DNA of 64,000 nt from Pseudomonas fragi (GCF_025426255.1 NZ_CP104861.1:4635001-4699000), one strand, 5' to 3'. Numbered from the stretch's first letter, positions 50,944-60,835 are shown. The notes: a model not told the origin generated them from the letters alone. Numbers and translations are program-made.

Positions 50944-53900
50944 TTACCGGCCCTTGATCACCATATCCCCTGGTGTTTCGCCCACGGCCTGCCAGTTGGG
51001 ACGGTACATCGATTCCACTTGTGGTGGCGGTACGCGGTATGTCCCTGGGGTCACGGCACGGGCCAGGTACAGCAGGTGCGTGGTGCCATAGCCATCCAGT
51101 TTCAGTGCCGCCACGTAACGGTCATCGCGATATTCCTGATGCTCTACGCTGGCGTTCTGCATCGACTCACGCCATTGCTTGACCTGGGTACTGGCGTTTT
51201 CAAGGCTGGCCGCGCTCTGGCCCAGGTTCTGGTTTTCCAGCTCCAGGCCCGCAGGCAGCAAGTCGACCACCAGCGCATCCGGCACCTGCTGCTTGGCCGT
51301 AACGGCCAGATGCACCAGTACCAGATCACCACTTTTCAGCGCCTTGAGGTCCAGCGGCTCACCGTTCATGCCTAGATAATCACGGCGAATACTCATGTTC
51401 TCGCCACCCGCCGCCGGGGCTTGCTGTGGATAGCCCGAAATCGTCAGCTGTTGATAAATCGGCGTGCTGCCCTGGTTGCGCAAGGTCAGGGGCGAGGCCA
51501 GCAACGGCCCATCGAGCTTGATGCCCGATTGGGCGTTGTTCAGCTCGCGGGTCTGGCTGCCACTGGTGAGCTGCGCTGTCCAGCTGGCTTCAGGTTTGCT
51601 CAGCAGATCGCGACCGGCGAGGAACAACGAATTGCGCTCCTGGGTCGACAACCATTGGCTCGCCGCCAGTTGATCGGACAGATCGAATAAACGTTGCTCG
51701 CGCTGGCCGCTCATCAGGTTGTTTTCTTCCAGCAGGGCCAAAATCAACGCCTGATCGCGCAGCGGGCTGCCGTAATCGCCCAGCCATTGATCCGCCTTGC
51801 GAGTCACGGCCAGGCCTGCCACCAGCGCCTGATCGGCTCGCGGCTGATCGCCCATCTTCTGCAGGGCAATCGACAACTGCACCAATGGCAGGCCCGAACG
51901 GGCATCGCTGCGCCGTTCAAAGATGCTGCGCAGGGCCCCCAGCGGAGCTTGCTGGCTACGGGCCAAAACCATCGCCGCATACGCCTGCACCGCAAAGCGG
52001 GTGTGTTCGAGGTTTTCGCTGTAGTCGGCTTCGATCAGGTTGCGTTCCTGCACATAGCGCAGCAAACGCTGGCTGGCCTTTTTCAGCGCTTCGGGCGGCA
52101 CCGCGTAGCCTTGATCGCGGGCGCGTAGCAGGAAGTCGGTGACATAGGCGCTGAGCCAGTATTCTTCCTGACCGTCTGCACCCCACAGGCCAAAACTGCC
52201 GTTGTAACGCTGCATCCCCAGCAGGCGCTCGATGCCTAATTCGATTTTGCGTTTGCGCTCCGCGTCCGGCTCGCCTTCAAGGCCCAGCCGTTGCAGTAAC
52301 GCGGCATCGGCATACAGCGCCGGGTACAGGCCGCTGGTGGTTTGTTCGGAGCAGCCGTACGGGTAGGCCTTGAGCGCCCGGATCTGCTCGCCAAGGTTCA
52401 GCGGCGGACGGCTCGACAAGCTGAGCAAGGCTTCGCGCCCGGCCGGTTCAAAGGCTTGCAGCTCGACGTCGGGCAGGCTCCACGGTTGATCGTTGAGCAC
52501 AGCGCGGTAATGCTTGAGCAAAGCTGGATACGCCGGGCGTACACCCAGGGTCCACTCTCGGGTGAACGGTGCCAGGGTTTCACCCGGCAGATCAAGACCG
52601 TTGACCGTCACCTTGACCTGACCCGTGCCATAACCACCAAGGGCCTTGACCGGCACCTGCAAGGTGCTGCGCTGGCCGGGGCTCAGCGTCACGTTTTGCG
52701 TCGCATCGCCCAGCAGGCTCAGTTGGCCCTCAGTGTTGAGCTTCACTTGCAGGGTTTGCGGTTTGTCGGTGAGGTTGGACAAGTCCAACGCCAGCCGGGT
52801 CTCGTCACCACCAGCTAAAAAGCGCGGTGCGGCCAGCTCGGCCACCAGCGGCGCGGCGACCACGGTTTTACCTTCGGCCATGCCGTAACGATCATCGGTC
52901 CAGGCCTGGGCCATCAACCGCAGTTCGCCGTTGAAGTCGGGGATATCCACACTGATTTGGCCTTCGCCCTGTTCGTTCAACGTCACCGGTGCGCTTTGCA
53001 GCGCGACGATGGTCACGCTGGTGGCAGGTCGCTTGCCGCCCTTGGCCAGCGCCGCATCACCACCGAACGCCAGACTGGCCAGACGGCCCTGCCCGGCTTC
53101 GATCAGTTGCCCGTAGATATCCAGTTGGTCCGCGCCATAGGCCTTGCGCCCAAACAGGCTGGCGAATGGGTCAGGGGTTGGGTATTCAGTGATATTGAGT
53201 ACGCCCACATCCACTGCGGCCAGCAGTACATGGGCTTGCTTGGGGATGCTGCCATCGGCGTTTTTAGCCTGGATTTTTACCGTCAGCGGTTGCTTGGGAC
53301 GCATTTTTTGCGGCGCGTCCAGGCTCAGCGCCAACTTGCGCTGGCTGCGATCGATCGGCAGGTGCAATACACCAACAGCACGCTTAGGGGTGATATTGGT
53401 CTTGCGTTCACCGGGGCGAATGACCAGTGCGCTGATGTACAAGTCGTGACGCGCCCAGCTCGGGTCGAGCTTGATGTCGAAGGCTTTACCTTCGGCGGGC
53501 ACTTCGATTTCTTCCCACCACAGCGGGCCATCGCTGCCTTCAACCAACAAGTAACCCTTACCTGCCGCAGGTGGTGTGACCGTGACTTTGGCCGTGTCGC
53601 CATCGGCATAGGCGGCCTTGTCCAGCGCCAGCTTGACCTGATCGGGGCGCACGGCACCACCTTCGGCGTTGTCCTGGGCACGATAACCAGCCCAGAAACG
53701 CAGGCTGCTGATCAAGCCGGTTTTCGGGTCTTCGACTTCAACCCGGTAAGGGCCCCACTCCACCGGGAAACTGACCTTGGCGGTGTCGCCCGCCTTGAGG
53801 CTGAGGGTTTCTTCGTTAAGGTTCAAAAACTTCTCGTTGTAGTGATAGCTCCAGCCATCGTTGTCCGAGTAGTTCCAGTAGTAGTCGCGGCGCTCGCGCA

Positions 53901-55833
53901 CCAGTCGCACTTTGAGGTTATCGGCGGCCAGCTTGTTGCCCTGGCTGTCGGCAACCAACAGTTCAAATTCAACCGGACCATCGCCATCGGTTTCAGTGCC
54001 CTCAAACAAACCGCGAATCCCCGGTAGTCGTTCCGCAGGCCACACCGGCTGCACCAGACGCCGAGTAATCGGGCGCCCGCCAGACTCTTGCAAGCTGGCT
54101 TGAACAATCAATTGAAGCGGCGATTTGGCATCGCTCCACTGACTTTCAAGGCTGATGGTTTCCTTGCCTTCGGCATTGAGGACGCTTTCGTCCAGTTCCA
54201 GATCCTGAGTCAGTTCGGTTTCTGTTACCGAACCAAACTGATAACCCGGCAAGGCGCTGACCGCCTCGCGCAATGGCCGCACATAGACCTGACCGCTCAA
54301 GCGATTGCCCGCTGCCGGAGCGCCGTACAGGTAACGGCCCGTCACCTGAATTTCAGCCGTTTGCTCAGGGCTCAGCGGCGTGTCGCTGCCTTTAAGCTCC
54401 AGCGCCATGCGCTCGGGCAAAAAATCCTCGACCAAAAACTCATACAGCTGCGGCTTGCCATCGCCGAAATCGAACACCAGTTGCCAGCGCCCGGTCGGTG
54501 CTTCGCTAGCCAGTTGCAGTGGGTACTGATACAGACCCGAGGCATCCGGCGACCAGACAAACTTGCGGCTGACCTGTTCGTCCGGACGGCGCACTTCAAC
54601 GCTGACCGGCTGCGGCTTGACCGGGTTGCCGTCACGGTCGCGCAGCAAGGCATTGAGCAGTACGGTTTCACCGGGACGATACAAATCCCGCGGGCCAAAC
54701 ACAAAGAACTGCAACGGGTGCGCTTGCGGGCCACCAATATCGAACTCGGCCAAGTCCAGCGCTGCCGTATTCAAACGCAGCAAGCTGGTCTGATCACCTT
54801 GACGCGCCACCAGCACTTCGGCCTTGGGTGGCAGGGCCAGTTGCGCGTGACCGTCCTTGGCGGTTTTACCCTGACCAAGCATCTGGCCTTTGCCGTCGAG
54901 CAACTCCAGCTCGACACCGGCCAGGGCGCTGCCGCCTTCCAGCGCTTGGGTGAAGACATCCAGGCGCTTCTGGTAGCGATGGACGGAAAGGCCAATGTCG
55001 CTGAGGGTGAACAAGGTCGCCGGGGTCGAATAGCTATAACTGCCCGACGCAGTCATCACCGCCAGATACACCCCCGGCTGCTGCAAAGGCTTGATCCCGG
55101 AAGTCGGCAGGATCAGGGTTTCACGGGTATTACGCGCCGGGTTCAAGTCAAAGCGAGCGCCGTACACCAGATCGGCCATGTTCAGCAGGTCCTTGGCTTC
55201 GTAGCTTTGCAGGCTGCTGTTGCGACCCCATTGGCTAAGAAATGCCGGCAGTGATTCGGGTTTAACCCGGAAGAACTCGACATCTACCTTGTCGACGTTC
55301 AGCGCGATCACCGGCAGGCCTTCGGCCAGGCGGGTGGGCAGCAAGTTGCCACGACTGGCGAAACCGACCGTGGGCTGCAGGTCGCGGGTTTCAAGGCGGC
55401 TGACGTATTCGGCGGCCAGTTTGGCGTCGTTGACGGCGCGCAGACCGGGGTCAACGGTGAGGATCAGTTTGCGCTGTGGCTCAAGGTGGCGCAGGCGCAG
55501 CTCCATGAGGTTATCCGACAGCTCCCAGGCGCCATCGACCTTGCCGGTTTTGGCATCCACCAGATGCAGCGTGTCCGCGAAGTTCTGCTCTGGATTGAGT
55601 GGTACCGAAAAGCTGACGGACAAGGTGCTGGCACCGTCCAGTTGCACTTCGGACACATCCACCACACTCAACTCGCGCCCGGCATAGCGTTCGGCCAGGA
55701 CCTTGACGTCCTGCACCGGTTTGGCCGACTGGCTCGCGGCAACCTTGGGCGCTGCGGGTTTGTCGACACTGGAAGAATCACAAGCGCTCAACAGCGCCAG
55801 CGTGCAGGCCAGGAACAATCCTTTGTTAAGCAT
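50944..55833 (-). CDS. Bacterial alpha-2-macroglobulin (YfhM type) with thioester
   Basis: This 1629-residue lipoprotein (lipobox LALLSAC, Cys18) has the multi-MG-domain build of bacterial alpha-2-macroglobulins. The reactive thioester motif GCSEQ is present (Cys1161). After cleavage by an attacking protease it would covalently trap the protease in the periplasm. The start at 55833 (MLNKGLFLACTLALLSAC) was chosen over longer frames. It is the expected partner of pbpC. The two are on the same strand but separated by the small membrane gene and repeats, so they are not a simple operon. Confidence 0.93.
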   Translation of the reverse strand: MLNKGLFLACTLALLSACDSSSVDKPAAPKVAASQSAKPVQDVKVLAERYAGRELSVVDVSEVQLDGASTLSVSFSVPLNPEQNFADTLHLVDAKTGKVDGAWELSDNLMELRLRHLEPQRKLILTVDPGLRAVNDAKLAAEYVSRLETRDLQPTVGFASRGNLLPTRLAEGLPVIALNVDKVDVEFFRVKPESLPAFLSQWGRNSSLQSYEAKDLLNMADLVYGARFDLNPARNTRETLILPTSGIKPLQQPGVYLAVMTASGSYSYSTPATLFTLSDIGLSVHRYQKRLDVFTQALEGGSALAGVELELLDGKGQMLGQGKTAKDGHAQLALPPKAEVLVARQGDQTSLLRLNTAALDLAEFDIGGPQAHPLQFFVFGPRDLYRPGETVLLNALLRDRDGNPVKPQPVSVEVRRPDEQVSRKFVWSPDASGLYQYPLQLASEAPTGRWQLVFDFGDGKPQLYEFLVEDFLPERMALELKGSDTPLSPEQTAEIQVTGRYLYGAPAAGNRLSGQVYVRPLREAVSALPGYQFGSVTETELTQDLELDESVLNAEGKETISLESQWSDAKSPLQLIVQASLQESGGRPITRRLVQPVWPAERLPGIRGLFEGTETDGDGPVEFELLVADSQGNKLAADNLKVRLVRERRDYYWNYSDNDGWSYHYNEKFLNLNEETLSLKAGDTAKVSFPVEWGPYRVEVEDPKTGLISSLRFWAGYRAQDNAEGGAVRPDQVKLALDKAAYADGDTAKVTVTPPAAGKGYLLVEGSDGPLWWEEIEVPAEGKAFDIKLDPSWARHDLYISALVIRPGERKTNITPKRAVGVLHLPIDRSQRKLALSLDAPQKMRPKQPLTVKIQAKNADGSIPKQAHVLLAAVDVGVLNITEYPTPDPFASLFGRKAYGADQLDIYGQLIEAGQGRLASLAFGGDAALAKGGKRPATSVTIVALQSAPVTLNEQGEGQISVDIPDFNGELRLMAQAWTDDRYGMAEGKTVVAAPLVAELAAPRFLAGGDETRLALDLSNLTDKPQTLQVKLNTEGQLSLLGDATQNVTLSPGQRSTLQVPVKALGGYGTGQVKVTVNGLDLPGETLAPFTREWTLGVRPAYPALLKHYRAVLNDQPWSLPDVELQAFEPAGREALLSLSSRPPLNLGEQIRALKAYPYGCSEQTTSGLYPALYADAALLQRLGLEGEPDAERKRKIELGIERLLGMQRYNGSFGLWGADGQEEYWLSAYVTDFLLRARDQGYAVPPEALKKASQRLLRYVQERNLIEADYSENLEHTRFAVQAYAAMVLARSQQAPLGALRSIFERRSDARSGLPLVQLSIALQKMGDQPRADQALVAGLAVTRKADQWLGDYGSPLRDQALILALLEENNLMSGQREQRLFDLSDQLAASQWLSTQERNSLFLAGRDLLSKPEASWTAQLTSGSQTRELNNAQSGIKLDGPLLASPLTLRNQGSTPIYQQLTISGYPQQAPAAGGENMSIRRDYLGMNGEPLDLKALKSGDLVLVHLAVTAKQQVPDALVVDLLPAGLELENQNLGQSAASLENASTQVKQWRESMQNASVEHQEYRDDRYVAALKLDGYGTTHLLYLARAVTPGTYRVPPPQVESMYRPNWQAVGETPGDMVIKGR

Positions 55834-55965
55834 GGTGTACTCGTTTGACTGGGCATTGAAGGGGTCGACTATATAACAGCGCGCCATGAACCACAGGCGC
55901 ACTGGTCAGATTGACTGTGGAACAGGGGATTGGTTCTCCCCCGCAGATGCTGGCCCGGCTTTTGG

Positions 55966-56050
55966 GTGGGAGCGGGCTTGCTCGCGATGGCATCACTGCG
56001 GCCAACCGATCAGACCGCGTTGTCTGCATCGCGAGCAAGCCCGCTCCCAC
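55966..56050. repeat. REP doublet with GGGCTTGC arm variant
   Basis: GTGGGAGCGGGCTTGCTCGCGATG and CATCGCGAGCAAGCCCGCTCCCAC are complements around a centre of about 37 bases that includes CCGATCAGACCGCGTTGTCTG. It differs from the other family A copies by GGGCTTG in place of GAGCCTG. Confidence 0.85.
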
Positions 56051-56082
56051 AGGTTACAATCACGCTCCCCAAAGGAGCCTGC

Positions 56083-57426
56083 ATGTCATCTTCTCTACTC
56101 GCCGACTGGCGTGACCGACCGACCCATCGCCGAGTGTGGGCGCTGGCAGCGCCGATGATCCTGTCGAATATTTCCGTGCCGCTGGTGGCGCTGGTCGACA
56201 GCACCGTGATCGGCCACCTGCCCCACGCGCATCAACTGGGCGCGGTGGCCGTGGGCGCCAGCCTGTATATCTTCCTGGCCTGGATGATGGGCTTCTTGCG
56301 CATGGGCACCACCGGCTTCTCCGCGCAGGCCGCAGGCCGTGGAGATGGCACCGCTCTGCGGCAAATCCTGCTGCAAGGCTTGTTGCTCAGTGTATTGCTG
56401 TCGATGCTGCTGGGGGCCATCGCGATTCCATTCAGCGGGGTGGCGCTGAGCCTGATGCAGCCCTCGGCCGAACTGCACGCCCTGGCCCTGGACTTCTTCT
56501 ATATCCGCCTGTTTGGCTTACCGGCTGCCCTGGCCAGTTATGCCCTGGTGGGCTGGTTTCTGGGCACGCAAAACGCCCGAGCGCCACTGGCGATTCTATT
56601 GACCACCAATCTGGTCAATATCGCACTCAACCTGTGGTTTGTACTCGGTCTGGACTGGGGCGTGGCCGGTTCGGCGCGGGCTTCGGTGATTGCCGAGTGG
56701 AGCGGCGCCCTGCTCGGTTTGTGGCTGACACGCGGAGCATTGCGCAAATTTCCCGGCACGCTGGTGTGGGCCGCCTTGCGCGTTTGGCACAACTGGAAGC
56801 CACTGCTGGGGGTCAACCGCGATATTTTTATCCGCAGCCTGCTGCTGCAATCGGTGTTTTTTGCCATCACCTTGCAAGGTGCCCGCTTGGGCGACGCCAC
56901 GGTGGCGGCCAATGCGCTGTTGCTCAATGGCCTGTTGTTGGCCGCCCATGCCCTGGACGGTCTGGCGCACGCCGTCGAGGCGCTATGCGGACATGCAATC
57001 GGCGCTCGCGATCGCACTGCTTTGCGCCGTTCGATGGTGGTGGCCTGCGGCTGGTCGCTGCTGGCCAGCCTGGCCTTTGCGCTGCTGTTCCTGTTGGGCG
57101 GGCATCTGTTTATCGAGATGCAAAGCGACATCCCGAGCGTGCGTGAAACAGCCTTCCAGTACCTGCCGTATCTGGCCTTGCTACCGCTGATTGCAGTGTG
57201 GAGCTATTTGCTCGACGGGCTGTTTATCGGCGCCACCCGCGCCCGGGAAATGCGCGATGCAATGGTCATCAGCGTGATTATCGCCCTCCCCGTCGCTTGG
57301 GCACTGCACGGCTATGGCAACCACGGGCTGTGGATAAGTTTTCTGCTGTTTATGGTGCTGCGCAGCCTGACCCTGGGCATTTATGCGTGGCGCATGCAGC
57401 GCAAGGATCAATGGTTCGGCGCCTGA
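56083..57426 (+). CDS. MATE-family efflux protein (DinF-like)
   Basis: This 447-residue protein has 12 predicted membrane segments and MATE features: APMILSNISVPLVALVDSTVIGHL at the start, GFLRMGTTGFSAQAAGRGD and, in the second half, QGARLGDATVAANALLLNGL. It exports organic cations or drugs with Na+ or H+. The branch is DinF-like. The start ATG 56083 has AAGGAG 5 bases upstream; the longer frame reads through a REP element. A bidirectional terminator follows. Confidence 0.9.
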   Translation: MSSSLLADWRDRPTHRRVWALAAPMILSNISVPLVALVDSTVIGHLPHAHQLGAVAVGASLYIFLAWMMGFLRMGTTGFSAQAAGRGDGTALRQILLQGLLLSVLLSMLLGAIAIPFSGVALSLMQPSAELHALALDFFYIRLFGLPAALASYALVGWFLGTQNARAPLAILLTTNLVNIALNLWFVLGLDWGVAGSARASVIAEWSGALLGLWLTRGALRKFPGTLVWAALRVWHNWKPLLGVNRDIFIRSLLLQSVFFAITLQGARLGDATVAANALLLNGLLLAAHALDGLAHAVEALCGHAIGARDRTALRRSMVVACGWSLLASLAFALLFLLGGHLFIEMQSDIPSVRETAFQYLPYLALLPLIAVWSYLLDGLFIGATRAREMRDAMVISVIIALPVAWALHGYGNHGLWISFLLFMVLRSLTLGIYAWRMQRKDQWFGA

Positions 57427-57434
57427 ACCGAGGC

Positions 57435-57477
57435 AAAAAAAAACGCTGACCCGCGCAGTGCGCAGGTCAGCGTTTTT
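57435..57477. terminator. Bidirectional terminator
   Basis: An A-run, AACGCTGACC, a GC-rich centre (GCGCAGTGCGC), GGTCAGCGTT and a T-run form a long hairpin. It lies between the convergent MATE and speA genes. Confidence 0.93.
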
Positions 57478-57503
57478 CAGTCAGCGAGGACTGTGTCGGG
57501 CAA

Positions 57504-59423
57504 TCAGTGGCTCGACAGGTACGACGAACGGGTCAGGCCCAGACGCAGCGCATCCAGGTACTGGGTACGCTCTTTGGCGCTGATGTTGGCACTGGCCACT
57601 TTGTCGCGGTAGTGGTTCATCAGCTCTTCAGGCGACAAATGCACGTAGCGCAGCATGTCTTCGATGGTGTCGTGGGTCTCGATCCCGGCGTGGTACACGC
57701 TGCCATCGGCGTTCTGGTAGATGTTCACCGAGTCGGTATCACCGAACAGGTTGTGCATGTCACCGAGAATTTCCTGGTAAGCGCCCACCAGGAAGATACC
57801 CAGCAAGTAGTCTTCGCCTTCGTTCAACCCGTGAACCGGCAGGCTGGTCTCGATGCTCTGCTCGTCGACGTATTGCTTGATCTTGCCGTCGGAGTCGCAG
57901 GTCAGGTCTTGCAGCACAGCACGGCGCAGCGGCTCTTCGTCGAGACGATGCAGCGGCAGGATCGGCAGTACCTGGCCAATCGCCCAAGTGTCCGGCAGGC
58001 TCTGGAACACCGAGAAGTTGCAGATGTACTTGTCGGCCAGCTTGTCGTTGAGTTCGTCCAGCACCTGACGGTGGGAACGTTGACGCGCTTTCAACGAGTT
58101 ATGCAGGCGACGGCACACAGCGAAGTAGCACTGCTCGGCCAGGGCTTTTTCCGCCAGGTTGATTTTGCCGTCGGCGTACTGGGCAGCGATGTCGCTCATG
58201 TAGTGCGTGGCACGCCAGTAAGTTTCGGTGACCATTTCAATGTCGGTCGGGCCCAGCAGGTCCACCAGCCACTGCACGGTTTCCGGCAGGTTTTCCTTGT
58301 TCTCGATAACCGGCACGTCGTCGTTGTGCTTCTCGACGTCGGTCACTTGCACCACCAGCATGGCGTGGTGTGCGGTCAGGGAGCGACCGCTTTCAGAAAA
58401 GATGTTCGGGTGCGGCAGGTTTTGCGCATCGCAGAACTCCTTCAACATGCCCACTACAACACCGGCGTAATCGTCCATGTCGTAGTTGATCGAGCTGGCG
58501 TTGCGCGAGTGCGTACCGTCGTAGTCCACGCCCAGACCGCCGCCCACGTCGATATGGTCAACCGGCAGGCCGAGGTTGCGCAGTTCACCGTAGTAACGAA
58601 TCGCTTCCTTGAAACCGTGCTGGTAGTCCGCCAGGTTGGCGATCTGCGAGCCCATATGAAAGTGCAGCAGGCGGATGCCTTGATCCAGACCCGCAGTGCG
58701 GAAACGCTCAACCACCGACAGCAACTGCGCGGCAGACAAACCGAACTTGGATTTCTCGCCGCCGGTGTCAGCCCACTTGCTCGAAGCAAGGGACGACAGA
58801 CGTACGCGCAGACCCACCTGTGGCTTGACCTTGAGCGAGGCCGCTTCTTCGATCACCAGGTCTACTTCGGATTCTTTCTCGATCACGATAAAGACGTTGT
58901 GGCCCAACTTCTGGCCCATCAGTGCCAGACGGATGAACTCGCGGTCCTTGTAACCGTTGCAGACGATGGTGCCGCCTTTCGGGGCCAGCGCCAGCACGGC
59001 CAGCAGCTCAGGCTTGGAGCCGGCTTCAAGGCCAATCGACACATCTTTGGTGGCGATGATGTTTTCGATCACGGCTTCTTGCTGGTTCACCTTGATCGGG
59101 TACAGCGCGGTGTACTTGCTCTGGTATTCCAAGCGCTCGATATTGGCATCGAAGGCGCCGGTCAGCTGGCGTACACGGTCTTGCAGGATATCCGGGAAAC
59201 GCACCAGCAACGGCAAGGACAAACCGCTGTTCTTGCGCAGTTCGTCGACTTGCTCGTACAGGTCGATGGGCGAGCTGTTCGGGCCGTTCGGACGGACTTC
59301 TACGCGACCGGCTTCATTGATCGCGAAATACCCGGCCCCCCAATGGCGAATCCCATAAACGCTGCGGCTGTCCGCAACTGTCCATTGGCTGCCATCGTCT
59401 TTGCGTGTGCGTCGTACGGACAT
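57504..59423 (-). CDS. speA: Biosynthetic arginine decarboxylase
   Basis: This 639-residue PLP enzyme converts arginine to agmatine, the first step of putrescine synthesis by the agmatine route. It shows the PLP lysine in ALYPIKVNQQ, GLEAGSKPELLAVLA, the HFHMGSQI segment, VDVGGGLGVDYDG-type glycine loop and the C-terminal cysteine in TCDSDGKI. Length and sequence match the fold III SpeA family. ATG 59423 has GGGGA 5 bases upstream. Gene order speA-sui1-nudix-DUF2333-gcbA is the same as remembered in P. aeruginosa. Confidence 0.96.
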   Translation of the reverse strand: MSVRRTRKDDGSQWTVADSRSVYGIRHWGAGYFAINEAGRVEVRPNGPNSSPIDLYEQVDELRKNSGLSLPLLVRFPDILQDRVRQLTGAFDANIERLEYQSKYTALYPIKVNQQEAVIENIIATKDVSIGLEAGSKPELLAVLALAPKGGTIVCNGYKDREFIRLALMGQKLGHNVFIVIEKESEVDLVIEEAASLKVKPQVGLRVRLSSLASSKWADTGGEKSKFGLSAAQLLSVVERFRTAGLDQGIRLLHFHMGSQIANLADYQHGFKEAIRYYGELRNLGLPVDHIDVGGGLGVDYDGTHSRNASSINYDMDDYAGVVVGMLKEFCDAQNLPHPNIFSESGRSLTAHHAMLVVQVTDVEKHNDDVPVIENKENLPETVQWLVDLLGPTDIEMVTETYWRATHYMSDIAAQYADGKINLAEKALAEQCYFAVCRRLHNSLKARQRSHRQVLDELNDKLADKYICNFSVFQSLPDTWAIGQVLPILPLHRLDEEPLRRAVLQDLTCDSDGKIKQYVDEQSIETSLPVHGLNEGEDYLLGIFLVGAYQEILGDMHNLFGDTDSVNIYQNADGSVYHAGIETHDTIEDMLRYVHLSPEELMNHYRDKVASANISAKERTQYLDALRLGLTRSSYLSSH

Positions 59424-59452
59424 CGAAGTCCCCTATAAATAAGTCAAATAGC

Positions 59453-59472
59453 CCAGCCTGAAAGCAGGCTGG
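59453..59472 (-). other. Hairpin in the speA upstream region
   Basis: CCAGCCTG-CTTT-CAGGCTGG (minus strand) is a perfect 8-bp stem with a 4-base loop, ending 29 bases before the speA start. It may be a terminator stem without a strong T-run or a leader hairpin of speA. Confidence 0.45.
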
Positions 59473-59548
59473 TGCAGTCTAAAGTGTGAAAGTGACGATT
59501 AGTCAGACCCTGACAACAGCGCCGAGTTTAGAAACCCGTGATAACAGG

Positions 59549-59625
59549 CTCTGTGAAAACCATGGCGAGCACAATCTGACAGCCCTTGAAGGCGTCAGAC
59601 CAACTGCGCGGTGGTTTTCACAGAG
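59549..59625. repeat. 77-base nested inverted repeat between speA and sui1
   Basis: CTCTGTGAAAACCA (59549-59562) and TGGTTTTCACAGAG (59612-59625) are perfect 14-bp complements. Inside lies a second palindrome (TCTGAC...GTCAGA around CCCTTGAAGG). It sits 4 bases after the sui1 stop. It does not resemble REP families A or B, and no T-run follows on the minus strand. Confidence 0.6.
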
Positions 59626-59629
59626 GCTG

Positions 59630-60001
59630 CTAGCCGCCGGATTTCTTGGCTTTGAATCCGTGTTTGAGCAACTCGCCAAGCAACAGCTCGACGTGATCGC
59701 CCTGGATCTCGATGATCCCGTCTTTCAGCGCCCCGCCGGTACCGCAACGTTTTTTCAACGTGGTGGCCAGCTCCTTGAGCGCGTCTTCAGGCAGCGGCAC
59801 GCCGGTGATGGTGGTCACCGTCTTGCCGCCACGGCCCTTGCTTTCACGACGCACGCGAGCAATGCCATCACCTTCGGGGATCAGGGTTTGTTTGCAGGTA
59901 CAGGCGTCTACTGGCTGGCGACAGTCCGGACAGTGACGACCTGCGTCGGTGGAAAATACCAAGCCACCAAGGGCGGCGAAGGATGCGGCTTTTTTGGCCA
60001 C
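59630..60001 (-). CDS. Sui1-like translation initiation factor (YciH)
   Basis: This 123-residue protein has a short N-terminal segment with four cysteines (HCPDCRQPVDACTC), a possible zinc site, and a SUI1 domain (KGRGGKTVTTITGVPLPEDALKELATTLKKRCGTGG) like eukaryotic eIF1. YciH can affect start-site fidelity. The start is GTG 60001, with AGGA 6 bases upstream; the frame continues to TTG 60007. Confidence 0.9.
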   Translation of the reverse strand: MAKKAASFAALGGLVFSTDAGRHCPDCRQPVDACTCKQTLIPEGDGIARVRRESKGRGGKTVTTITGVPLPEDALKELATTLKKRCGTGGALKDGIIEIQGDHVELLLGELLKHGFKAKKSGG

Positions 60002-60218
60002 CGGCAATCCTCATTCGGAGGACAAATAATTGGCCGGTGCATGACGCTGTTGCGCCAAGGTATACCGACCGCGAAGCCCCACTCTGGCAGGGGCAGCGCA
60101 ACTCAAGCGGGAAAAACGCCTGAGCCTGAAAAAGGTCGCGCAGTGTAACGACAAAATCGCTGCTGCCCAATAGCCAATCGGCGTAAAAATCTGCGCAAGG
60201 GCCACATGGACTTCAACC

Positions 60219-60272
60219 GTAGGAGCGAGCCTGCTCGCGAACGGCATTCGCGAGCAGGCTCGCTCCCACAGG
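60219..60272. repeat. REP doublet (family A)
   Basis: GTAGGAGCGAGCCTGCTCGCGAA and TTCGCGAGCAGGCTCGCTCCCAC are near-complements around CGGCA. It lies just downstream of the Nudix gene stop (60290). Confidence 0.85.
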
Positions 60273-60289
60273 GGCAACTGCGCAGCGAC

Positions 60290-60832
60290 CTACGCCGTGT
60301 TGATTTGGGTAAGGTAACGCTTGAGCGCATCCAGCGAATCCGGGCAGTAAGGCTGCTGCCCGCTCAGGCGCAACGCCTCGGCCACCGGCATAAAGCAGGC
60401 GCTCTGTACTTCCTCGGGTTGCACCTGCAGCGGGCCGTCCCACACGGCCGAAAACACCGCGCACCACAGATGGTTTTGCGGGCCCTCGAAGTAAAACCGT
60501 TCGTGAGCCGTCAGCGCCACACCACTCACGCCCAGTTCTTCTGCCAGTTCACGGGCGGCTGATTCGGCGTAGGTTTCATCAACCCCGACCATACCGCCCG
60601 CCGCCACATCCCAAAATCCGGGATATAACGCTTTGCTCAGGGTGCGCTGATGCACGCAGAGTTCCCCGGCAGAGTTGAACAAGAGGATGAACGTACCGCG
60701 ACCGATCAGGCCGCGTTCACGCAGTTCGCGGCGCGGCAAGCCGCCCAGCAGGTGGTCGTCGCGATCGACCCAAGCCACTTGCTCGACATCGGAGGCCGCA
60801 CGGTGCGCGGCCTCCAAGGCTGAAATAGGCAT
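60290..60832 (-). CDS. Nudix hydrolase (YfcD-like)
   Basis: This 180-residue protein has a Nudix box GGMVGVDETYAESAARELAEELG (Gx5Ex7REUxEExGU) and the N-terminal VDRDDHLLGGLPRRELRERGL part of the YfcD/IPP-isomerase-like group. The substrate is an unknown nucleoside diphosphate derivative or related compound. It is 3 bases after the DUF2333 gene and probably in one operon with it. Confidence 0.88.
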   Translation of the reverse strand: MPISALEAAHRAASDVEQVAWVDRDDHLLGGLPRRELRERGLIGRGTFILLFNSAGELCVHQRTLSKALYPGFWDVAAGGMVGVDETYAESAARELAEELGVSGVALTAHERFYFEGPQNHLWCAVFSAVWDGPLQVQPEEVQSACFMPVAEALRLSGQQPYCPDSLDALKRYLTQINTA

Positions 60833-60835
60833 GAT

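Noticed and set aside
11975..56050. The palindromic repeats as a CRISPR array
   Set aside because: They are single scattered inverted elements in gene gaps, not regularly spaced direct repeats with unique spacers, and no cas gene is present.
57507..59438. A 643-codon open frame on the plus strand across the whole of speA
   Set aside because: It is the exact antisense of a well-supported arginine decarboxylase gene. The protein shows no domain and has the Val/His/Gln-rich make-up of an antisense frame in GC-rich DNA.
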